NCBI GenBank assembly: GCA_033980235.1
Contig: CM067064.1
Location: 2,344,501 to 2,408,500 of the forward strand
DNA from: Diadema setosum
Lineage: Eukaryota; Echinodermata; Echinoidea; Diadematoida; Diadematidae
Direction: 5' to 3'
Length of the DNA stretch: 64,000 nucleotides
In this document: one piece after another, positions 55,450-64,000 of the stretch
Layout: every line of letters starts with the position of its first letter
Position numbering within the stretch: the first letter of the stretch is position 1
The notes under the pieces: model-generated
What the model was told of the DNA's origin: nothing
What the model saw: only the letters and a program-made list of their open reading frames with translations
The model's database searches: none
Made by a program: the position numbers and the translations under genes

Positions 55450-55700
55450 AGCGCCATCGATGTCAATTACAAATAAAGACATCAAGGATGTATTTCTACA
55501 CGTGTGGCTTTTAAACCTGGCTGCAGGTAAATAGGACTTGCGTGAGCAACTCCGGGTAACTACACGTGAGATACGTGCTGGGTACTGTCATTTGCGGGTC
55601 GTCTGCGGGGACCTCCAAGTAGTAAAAATTGCTCTTCGCAAATCGCACGAAAGGCTTGCCCGAAAATGTGTGACAGGGCCTTAAGTCGCAGTCCGGTGAC
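55450..55700 (-). mobile_element. Relic related to the inverted repeat at 19.3-20.2 kb
   Basis: Shares CTCCGGGTAAC, GGTACTGTCA, TGCGGGGACCTC and GCTTGCCCG(A/G)AA(A/G)(T/G)GTGTGACA-type phrases with 19700-20190. Diverged and without ends. Confidence 0.5.
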
Positions 55701-56593
55701 CGCAGCAAATAGATGAGAGTAAGCACCCACATAAATGTTATAGTGCCATGGCGATATAATAAGCAATATAAGGAGTGAGTACCGAGGAAATCTTGTGGTG
55801 GACCGCAAATGGTTAGAACACAGTGAGAGGACGCCAAACAATAAAGCGAACGCCTAAAATACGCAAAGAGGATTATACCAAATGGTTGCTTTAGGATAAT
55901 GGTGAACATCTTAAGTGGCTTCTGGGAAGTAGCATATCTCCCAAAAGAGTACGAGCACTCCACTCACCCGCTTATAAAAGGGTAACTCTGAACCATCTTC
56001 AGTAAAGTCGTACAGGCCCATTGCACTAACCTACTTCTTCTGCAAATCGATGGAAGAATGATTAACAATCAATTGGTTTGGAATCTGGGGAAAATAAATG
56101 TACTTAATATGCAGCTTCGATTTTTCATATGAAATGGTCTCGGTAAAAGCACAGCACATAATTGACTATATAATGCGCCTCGAATATGACTATTCAGAAA
56201 TCACCAATAGATTTGTGGCCTTGATTTGATTTGATTTATTTATTCACCGTAAATTCAGCATGAAAAAGAGTACAATAAAAGTATGACAAGCAATATACAA
56301 CATTATGATCAACAGTAGAATAATACAGTAATACAATAATAACAGTATAATAATATGGGAAAGGGAAGAAAACAAGAGAGTAAAAAAAATAAGCAACGAA
56401 TATATGTACGGTAGGATAGCCCATTCAGCTCAGTCTACGGAGACATCGCTGTTCTTCCATTGGGTCCTAATAAAAAATTGATATTGATATCAGGATAAAA
56501 AACATTCAAACTGTAAAAAAAATAAATATATCACTGACAAGAGAAAAAACGTACATTGTATGTCGACTAAGCTACAAAGAAAATAAACTTATA

Positions 56594-59500
56594 CTATAAA
56601 AGGATTATAAAAAAATCTGGAACAAATAATATCAATTTACTAGAAAATGAAGCAGGACTACAAACAACTTTTAAGCTTGGAGGGAGATTGTCGTATTGCA
56701 CAGCACCCCTATAATAAAACGTTCTTTTACAGTATTCTGTCCTGGGTTTTGGCAATGCTAAGTTACCTGTTGACCTAAGTAAATAATTAAAATGACAATA
56801 TTGGAACTGATCTTTTAAATACGGAGGTGCAAAATCATTTAATGCCTTAAAAACCATGGTGTTCAAGTGGCAACAACGTCGAGCTGCTAAAGACTTCCAG
56901 CCTAGACGTGCATGCAGCATGCTCTCTGACCGTCATATTTCTATACGTACTTATTCCTAATATTATTCGACATGCTCTGTTTTGAAGTTTCTGTAATAAC
57001 ATTATGTGTTTAGTACTGGTTGAACCATATATGATATCTCCATAATCAAAAATAGGAAGCATGATTGCGTTATAAACAACTTTTAGATTGGACAAATTAA
57101 TTGTATGTCATAATCGGGATAACAAACGTACCAATTTACTTATTCGAATGCACATCTTATCAAAATGGAGGTTCCATTTCAGACATGGATCTAAGATCAT
57201 GCTAAGATATTTCGTAGAATGTACCTGACAGATAGTATTTTCATTTACCAATAAATGCAGTTTATTGCACTTTTTTAATTTCATCTGAGAGCCGAATAAC
57301 ATACAAACAGTTTTATCTTGATTGAGGCTCAACTTCGATTTACACAATGAACTGAAAATGTTCTGTAGTTCAGAATTCAAAACAGACTCAATCATAGTGA
57401 TGTCTGAATGTGAAAAATAAACAGTATCATCAGCGTATAAATGTATTGAACAGGAATGGACTTGTTCGACTATGCTGTCAATATATATGATGAACAAGAG
57501 CGGGCCCAAAATTGACCCTTGCGGAACACCGTAATCGATATTGGCTTCCACTGATGTTGATGAACTAAAATGTGTTTATATTCTGCGATCAGTTAAATAA
57601 CTAGAGAACCGTGGCAAACAACTCTCAGCAACACCTATAGCAGATAACCTTTTTAACAGAATGCAAGGATCAACAGTATCAAACGCTTTGCGTAAGTCTA
57701 TAAACACTGCACCGGTGTACTGACCGTGGTCTATGGCGGTCAGCCAATCATCAGTTACTTTTAGTAAAGTAGAAATGGTTGAATGATTTTTCCTAAAGCC
57801 CGACTGAGCTTGGGATAAAATATTGTTATCTTTCAAATAATTAGTCAGTCGGACTTGAACAAGCTTTTCCAATATTTTAGATACCGAAGGCAGAATAGAA
57901 ATAGGTCTATATTTATATGGGGATGCTCTGTCTCCAGTTTTATAAATTGGAATTATTTTTGATCTCTTCCAATTGGAAGGAAATGTACATTCTGATAAAG
58001 ATCTATTGAATATGTGGGTCAGTGAAGAAACAATAACCGGAACAGCCATTTTTAGCATTAACACAGAAATATTGTCTACTCCCGTAGATTTCTTATTACT
58101 CATTCCCAGAATTGTCTTCATTACATCATCTTCCGTTACTGGATTAAATTCAAAACATGAGTGCACAGAATTAATTTCAACAATATTATTTCTGAAATCC
58201 GGAATAGTAGTCGCTAGTTCGGATCCTATATTTGCGAAAAAAAAATCATTGAATTGATTAGCCAAAACTGAACTGTTGTTGCTATCAATGCTGTTGTTAA
58301 CAAACTTTTTTGACGGTAGGAGCGGTTTAAGCACAGACCAAACGTTTTCACCGGAAGAGCAATTAAAAGCATTTGATAACTGTTTAGAGAAGTATTCTTT
58401 TTTGCCAATCTGCATTACTTTGTTACTAAGTTTCTGATTTTACGGTACATATTCATAATATATTCATCATTGTATTTTGAGGCCTTTCGTTTCAAATCAT
58501 CTCTCTTTTTCAATAACATTTTAATATTTGCGTTTATCCAGGGGGCAGGCTGTTTTCGTACGCGTTTCTTTTTAACAGGGGCAAATTTTTCAATCGAATC
58601 CATAAAATATGTTTCCCAAAGTTCAATTGCTTCATCAATAGTTGTGGCTGCTGGTATTTCATTCCAAGGGTGATTAGACAAATGAATACGAAAAGCTTCC
58701 AAATCTACATTTTTAAAATTTCGGTAACTTATAATCCTAGGACTTTGCACAGATTTGAAATTCAAAATCAAATAACATAGTTTGTGATCACTCAGTCCAA
58801 GATTAATTACTCCATAAGCTTTTACTATATCAATCGCATTAGTCATCATATGATCTATTAAACTCCTAGTATTATGCGTGACTCGAGTGAACTGCGTGGT
58901 ATTTATTTACTGCAAATGAAAATAATGTATTTATTTCTTCGAAACGCTTCAAAACATTCGACTTACATTTCTTGCGAATATCACAATTTATATCTCCCAT
59001 CACAATAATATTTAATCTGAAAGTATTAACAAAGGTTAAAACATTTTCATATATATTCATAATTTCAATTTTGCCGTCAGGAGGCGGTACCAGGACATAA
59101 ACAAAAAAGGTGTACATGATTTCGGTCGGACTCTGATCAAAATAAGTTCAAGTGAATCAGTTACATCAGAATGTATCACCTCATAAGGAATTGAACTGCG
59201 AATGTAAATAGCGACACCACCGCCATAACGATTCCGATCCTTACGGATTATATCGTAATGTTGAATACCTATTTCATTATACTTATAGAATCATCCAAAA
59301 GTGTTTCATTCAAAGCTAAAATATGAATATCATTATCACATAAAAACTGTTTTATTTCTTCAACATTACGATATAAGCTACGAATATTAAGGTGAGTACA
59401 TTTAAAATCACTATTTTTGAAGTGGTCGTATTGTCGTGATACATCAGAACTATCATACTTATTATCGTGACTCGAGCTCGCAGGAGGTGTGATGAAATCT

Positions 59501-59724
59501 CTAGTATCGATATTTGACTCATCGGGTATACAATTAGCAAAAGGTAAGCACTGAAAAACGCATTTTGTACATCTCCAGTCCAAAAATTCGAATTGTACAT
59601 CATCATAATGTTCATTTTTTACTCCTTCACATGTTGTGTGCGACCAGGCTGAGCATTGGGTGCATTGTAATCCTCTTTGGTTGTCCTTGACTGCCTTAGT
59701 ACATAATGGGTATTGCACAGTCAT
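56594..59724 (-). pseudogene. LINE ORF2: PHD finger, endonuclease, reverse transcriptase
   Basis: In order: a PHD-type zinc finger near the start (YPLCTKAVKDNQRGLQCTQC, SAWSHTTCEGV, WRCTKC); then HLNIRSLYRNVEEIKQFL and LNETLLDDSI of the APE endonuclease, and MGDINCDI near 58990; then RT with RSKIIPIYKTGDRASPYKYR, GFRKNHSTISTLLKV, VFIDLRKAFDTVD, GVPQGSILGPLLFIIYIDS and YADD near 57430; then thumb and C-terminal parts (57095-56594, RSTGNLALPKPRTEYCKRTF). At least six breaks (about 59269, 59117, 58849, 58415, 57570 and 57100) interrupt one original protein of roughly 1,000 residues. Non-functional. Confidence 0.88.
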
Positions 59725-59977
59725 GTAGCAAAGATATGTATTAAAAGGACCGGGTGATTGAAGAAATAAATAAGTAAAAGAAAAACAGAAAATATATATA
59801 ACAAAAGATTGAAGTTACGCAAGATTTGAAAAAAAAAACACAGTCAATTTACTAAATAAATAGAACAAAGTTGAGAATGCATCATAATTACTTTTACACT
59901 TATTTGGAAACAAATTCTTTTACAATAGAGCGGACTGATGTGAACTGGCATAACTATACAGTGCCAAATTCAGAGAG

Positions 59978-60707
59978 TCATATCAAATCTAAGTCACTTT
60001 CGGAATTTATCGCACGCTTGATAGTTTTCCCGCCAGTAGCAGGGAACAGGGCAACCACTCTCCCATCGGAAGTCCAAGCTGACAGCACCTTGCGACACGC
60101 TTTGGTTTTGCGAAGCAGCGAAGCATTTTCCTTTGTAAGATCTTCATCGATGCCCATCTTGGAACCCTTGAGTGCACGCCGTTTGGAAATGACAAGTTTC
60201 CTTACGCGATATGAAACGAATTTCACTATGATTGGACGAGGCTTCGTTTTGTTGCTCCGCGAAGCGCGACTGCTCCTCCTCAGAGATCCGTCCGGGCTTT
60301 CACTTTCGCTAGGGGATCCGATGCGGTGAGATCTTTCGATGTCATTCTTTGTGAGAGGTATTTCACAATGTGGCAAACATGATCATCTGTGTTCTCGCCT
60401 TCTGACTCCTCCACGCCATAGAATCTCAGACACCTCTCTGAATACTCTGAACAAGGTTGCGCTCCTTGTCAAGAGCTTTGTGCAGATTCGTGATTTCGGT
60501 TGACTGGACCTCAATGCGCTTTTCCAAGTCCATTATCTTAGCCTCATTCGCCTCAACACGTTGGGCAATGCTTGATAGTTCAGCTTGCACGTTTTCAAGG
60601 ACAGCATTCCTGATTGCTTGGAGGAAAGCATCTCCTTTAACAAAAGCTTTCATTGTCTCATCAATGATGGCTCTGACCTTTTCCTGAGTCATCGACGCAT
60701 TAGGCAT
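59978..60707 (-). pseudogene. LINE ORF1: coiled-coil RNA-binding protein
   Basis: The first part starts MPNASMTQEKVRAIIDETMK and has heptad-rich helices (AQRVEANEAKIMDLEKRIEV, QSTEITNLHKALDKERNLVQ), the trimerising coiled coil of L1-type ORF1 proteins. After a frame break at about 60425 the same strand reads CLRFYGVEESEGENTDD, an RRM-like start, and then PRPIIVKFVSYRVRKLVISK and KENASLLRKTKACRKVLSAW, matching the RRM-to-C-terminal-domain pattern of this family (RPIIVKF...). It would coat the element RNA. A close neighbour of ORF2, about 250 bp upstream. Confidence 0.82.
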
Positions 60708-60905
60708 GATGGCGGATGGGTTAATTGCAATGATGATATAAATCGTATGACCGGTAGAGCTATACAAACGCCCAAGTGGGAGAAGTCAGATGACAGTTGA
60801 AAATCTTCAATACAAATAATGTTGTATCGTTGAGAATGACTCAAAGATGACAGATAAAACTCCCTTAGTTCTAAGAGTCAAATCAGTTCACACGACCATT
60901 TTCAA

Positions 60906-61640
60906 CATGGCGCCGGCCATTGGTGTGTGTGGTGCCCATTTCAACAAGTGGTTACATGCGGGGTTTAAAATGATGAATACGGTGCATTCTCAAATGGAGA
61001 CATCAGGTAGTGTTAATGTATCATAAATACTGCAAAAGTGGCCATATGAAAACAATCACTGACTATGCAAAATGTATGACGGAAAGGTATATGCACGAGC
61101 TATATACGCGGTGAGTAATGGACATTCACATACCACGCTTGCGTATAGGTTCCAACACGTTGTACCGCCTTTGGCCGCCACAGTACGCAATCACGTCCAA
61201 GTTCCACGATCACTCTTTCTCGAGAATATGAGCTTATCCAACAAGTTTAAAACACATGGCCGCTGTGATTTTGTAAAAAATACAAAATCAAAGGAAAGTT
61301 CTCTGAGTCTATGGACGAAAATCCCAGTTTCTTCAATAAAAATTCAGTGAAAGTAGAGTGATGATTGGAGAGACTCGTGTCTATGCGTCCGTAAAGCACT
61401 CTCAGTGTTGTTAAAATTCAATTGGTGAGTCATTTCTGAAATGTAAAACTAAGGTTTCATCACGGATCAAGAATTGTTTTGTTAACCGAATGTTTTAATA
61501 CTAATAGGTAACTGGAAACTCAATATCTCAGAAATTCGACCTGCGACAACCCGCCTTCAAACAATAAAACCTTCATGCTGAGCAAAGCGTTTCAAGAAAA
61601 CAGAAGACGTATAGCAGAAAAAAAAAACCACCATCAACTC
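60906..61640. other. Unassigned DNA
   Basis: No exon or transposon end recognised. Confidence 0.35.
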
Positions 61641-62296
61641 CCGGAGGGACATCTACCACCTATGTTTAGTCACAAACGGACTTATGGATCAAAAGTTATG
61701 ACCCATAATCGAAACGTGCCCTAAAAACTTAATATTGGGCCCTAAAAGTTCATTGACCCCTGTCTGTGACCTTTGACCTTGTGGTGACCATCAACTCCCC
61801 AAGGGACATCTACCACCCAAGTTTAGTCACAAACGGACTTATGGATCAAAAGTTATGACCCATAATCGAAACGCGCCCTAAAAACTTAACATTGGGCCCT
61901 AAAAGTTCATTGACCTCGGTCTGTAACCTTTGACCTTATGGTGACCATCAACTCCCAAAGGTACATCTACCATCCAAGTTTGGTCACAAACAGACTTACG
62001 GATCAAATGTTATGGCCCATAATCGAAACGCGCCCTAAACACTTAACATTGGGCCTTAAAAGTTCATTGACCCCTGCCTGTGACCTTTAACCTTGAGGTG
62101 ACCTTCGTACTAAGTAAAAGGTAAAACTTTGTATGACCACTCTTCCCTCCAAGTTTGATTCAAATTGAAGCCCAGAGTACAGAGTTATTCAAGTTTTTAT
62201 AGCATTACGGACAGACGACGGACGGACGGACGGACGACGGACGGACAGACGCCGCAGGCGATCCCTTAGTCTCCCCTCACCGGTGGGCTCGACAAA
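61641..62296. repeat. Tandem repeat with DR1-like motifs, array 2
   Basis: About four units, period about 155 bp, more regular than array 1 (23510-24663), with the same GACGGACGG tract and the same terminal CAGACGCCGCAGGCGATCCC and GTGGGCTCGACAAAAAC. No LINE insertion. Confidence 0.85.
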
Positions 62297-62299
62297 AAC

Positions 62300-62960
62300 G
62301 ATCCAACATAACGACTACACAAAAACGCGTGATCTTCCATGGTCATCATGCCTACATCTCCAGGATGAAAAATGTCAAAAATATATCTCGTGTCAATCAC
62401 CAGAAATGCATCAGGTGAGTCACCAGAGTGAGAATTGGATGGTGGAGGAGAAATTGAGTAATTTCGTCTTATCCGACAAGAGCAGAATTTGTTTTTTGTT
62501 TGTTTGGTTTTTTTTTTACCCCAACAACGAAAGAGTGAGAGTCTGTCGTGAACACAATATGTCATACGACCCAAGGAACCAGCAGGCCTACACTCAAAAG
62601 AATTCGGTTTCAATTATTGTCTGGGAACTGTGTCAATATCTGTGGAGTGGGTGAAGTGATTGTCGCTGCTGGGGACATGGGTGACGTCAAATATCGGGAG
62701 CTTCTGAACTCTCACTTTTCTCCATCCATTAGTAATATCTTTGGCGAGGAGCAAAACCAGTTCATTTTTATTTTTCAGAATGAAAACGCAATGCTGGCGC
62801 ACAGGGTTGCCCACAAGGACTAATAGCAAGACGAAACTGGGTACAATATCGGGCGCACTGCTTTATATGTACGCAAAGGAGAATCTGTGGGATGACATCA
62901 AAACGGCCCTCACCAAGACCCAACCAACCACCAGCGAGGGTCGGGCAGGGAGGTTCCTGG
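62300..62960 (+). pseudogene. Tc1/mariner transposase fragment
   Basis: Across frames on the plus strand: LSDKSRICFLF (first catalytic Asp region; the usual Glu after Asp is Lys), RVRVCREHNMSYDPRNQQAY, SVSIIVWELCQYLWSG, GDMGDVKYRELLNSHFSPSI, FQNENAMLAHRVAH (where QQDNA..H is normal, so the second Asp is lost) and ENLWDDIKTAL. This is the order of the C-terminal two thirds of a Tc1 transposase. Frameshifts and an altered catalytic residue make it inactive. The N-terminal DNA-binding part and TIRs were not found; the left side is cut by the DR1-type repeat. Confidence 0.8.
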
Positions 62961-63197
62961 TCGGGGGTAGCATCATCAAAGAAAACCCGTGTGCCATTTG
63001 AAATCCAAACGTCCGCGATATCTGGTCTACCACGCCTTAAACCCACGGCGGATTACAGTATTTCGCATGGTAATGCGAAGGGACGAGAAAGGTCTGCTGT
63101 AAATGAAAACAATGTTGTGGACATGGAATTAGATTGAATTAAAAGATTAAAAAAAAAAATCAAACCTAAGAAAGAGAGAGAAAAAAAAACAACGTAC

Positions 63198-63452
63198 CCA
63201 TCATCACTGATACTGTGAATGTGCACAGCTGTTCATTGCCGTACGCGTCAGTTGCAATGTACACGATGGTAAGGGAAGAACCTGTTGCAAAGAAGGTGCC
63301 ACTGGGAAAGTTTGTCGAGGTTGTGGGAGCAATACCAGAATTATCGGTCGCACTTGGTTGCTGCCATGTAACTATTCGTCCAGCTACTGAAGAATCAACA
63401 GTTATTTCTATATCGGCTGGACAGAAAGTAAACACTGGAGCTATGCTGTCGA
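63198..63452 (-). CDS. HYR (hyalin repeat) domain exon
   Basis: A 255-bp phase 1-1 exon. The acceptor CTCTCCAG is at 63460-63453 and the donor GTACGTT starts at 63197. It encodes about 85 residues: VDSIAPVFTFCPADIEITVD, VTWQQPSATDNSG, GTFFATGSSLTIVYIATDAY, GNEQLCTFTVSV. The two cysteines, the CP.DI start, the W..P.A.DNSG block and the Y.A.D..GN...C.F.V end define an HYR module, an immunoglobulin-like fold found in hyalin and other adhesion or matrix proteins. One module per exon with 1-1 phase is the usual arrangement. Phase and strand match the EGF exons at 11-22 kb, but 41 kb of transposons lie between, so shared gene membership is unproven. Confidence 0.9.
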
Positions 63453-64000
63453 CTGGAGAGAAAACGGACAACAGATGAGAAATGACAACAGATCAGTAAT
63501 TACGTGCAGACTAATGCGAGATATTTATCATGGGTGGCAATGTACGATGTGACCTGAATAAATTTGTGCTGTAAATATCGATGTTCATCTTAAGAACTGC
63601 ATATAATTGTTTGCGTGATAATGCATATTGCAGTGGCAAGTCAGTCAAAATATGTTAATACTACATAATAAAGAAAGCTAGCTTGTCTTTCTTTTGTATC
63701 ATTCCTTCTAATTCTTAAAAACTGTTCACATTAAAGCTTATTCATGAGAAAGACAGGTTTTCTTTTATTAATCTATTTACACCGTGCAATTTCATCAAAA
63801 ATAAACTCTGTCAATATAGACATCTTACCTCAAGCAAAGTACTTTTGAGTTTGTCAACAACCCACTCTAACAGATTTTAAATTCCAAAAGCTCGTAATGG
63901 CAAATCCTTTCAAAATAAGGAAGAACGACTACATTTTAGAAAAAAGCCTGACATTCCTGTCACGGTCCTGAGATTTTACAACTAGCTAAAGGACTGTGGA
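63453..64000. other. Probable intron upstream of HYR exon
   Basis: A GTAAG-type donor on the minus strand at about 63828 was considered, but the sequence before it contains stops in the frames checked. No further exon is recognised. Confidence 0.4.

Larger units (their letters stand above)
56220..60905 (-). mobile_element. Two-ORF LINE with PHD finger, broken
   Basis: Minus strand: short 5' UTR, ORF1 (60707-59978), ORF2 (59724-56594), 3' UTR and a tail of AAATC units (56221-56240). Its RT has YADD instead of the FADD of the LINE at 32033, and the tail differs, so it is a different lineage of the CR1-like group. Many frameshifts. The 5' end is only estimated. Confidence 0.8.

Noticed and set aside
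63826..64000. Additional exon ending in CTTGAG before GTAAGATG
   Set aside because: The sequence upstream on the minus strand contains stops and no domain-like peptide in the frames checked.

Overview
The window is eukaryotic, from a marine deuterostome. It is AT-rich and intron-dominated, with few coding exons and many transposons. The only host-gene signal is a set of small phase 1-1 exons on the minus strand that encode calcium-binding EGF-like domains (11.1-22.1 kb) and one HYR (hyalin repeat) domain (63.2 kb). HYR plus EGF modules, CR1/L2-type and Gmr1-like retroelements, and many TIR/MITE families fit an echinoderm best, probably sea-urchin-like. Hemichordate or amphioxus is the alternative. 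This is judged from sequence style, not from a search.

Layout. 0-2.6 kb: minisatellites and unassigned DNA. 2.6-4.4 kb: broken Ty3/gypsy pol (minus strand) with an integrase tail placed before RT, as in Gmr1-like elements. 4.4-8.3 kb: fold-back element with arms of about 0.8-0.9 kb. 9.0-10.7 kb: two small TIR elements. 11.1-14.0 kb: three intact EGF exons around a Mutator-like MITE. 14.6-20.5 kb: a TTAA MITE, a hAT-type element with an 8-bp target duplication, and a 2.3-kb TGTTACGG...CCGTAACA element with palindromic arrays. 20.7-22.1 kb: one intact EGF exon, two broken ones and one short one. 23.5-24.7 kb: tandem repeat carrying DR1-like nuclear-receptor sites. 25.5-28.4 kb: TIR element holding a TTAA MITE.

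28.4-41.0 kb is a nest. An inverted-repeat structure with arms of about 2 kb is interrupted by an old LINE, which is itself split by a younger LINE with an intact 1067-codon ORF. The right arm holds a 274-bp LINE 3' end and a 1.1-kb TIR element. The centre holds MITEs and a CGTCGAC minisatellite. 41.1-42.2 kb: another inverted-repeat element. 43.4-46.2 kb: decayed, reversed relative of the hAT-type element plus a tRNA-derived SINE. 46.8-50.3 kb: TTAA MITEs and a second hAT-type copy with a different 8-bp duplication. 50.3-56.2 kb: palindrome, MITEs, tandem repeats. 56.2-60.9 kb: broken two-ORF LINE (coiled-coil ORF1; PHD finger, endonuclease and RT in ORF2). 61.6-63.0 kb: second DR1-like array and a dead Tc1 transposase. 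63.2 kb: HYR exon.

All intact EGF exons and the HYR exon are phase 1-1 on one strand, so they could belong to one extracellular mosaic protein read from high to low coordinates. The roughly 41 kb between the HYR and the first EGF exon is entirely transposons, so one gene is a hypothesis. Everything here is read by eye; boundaries without a stated target duplication are approximate.
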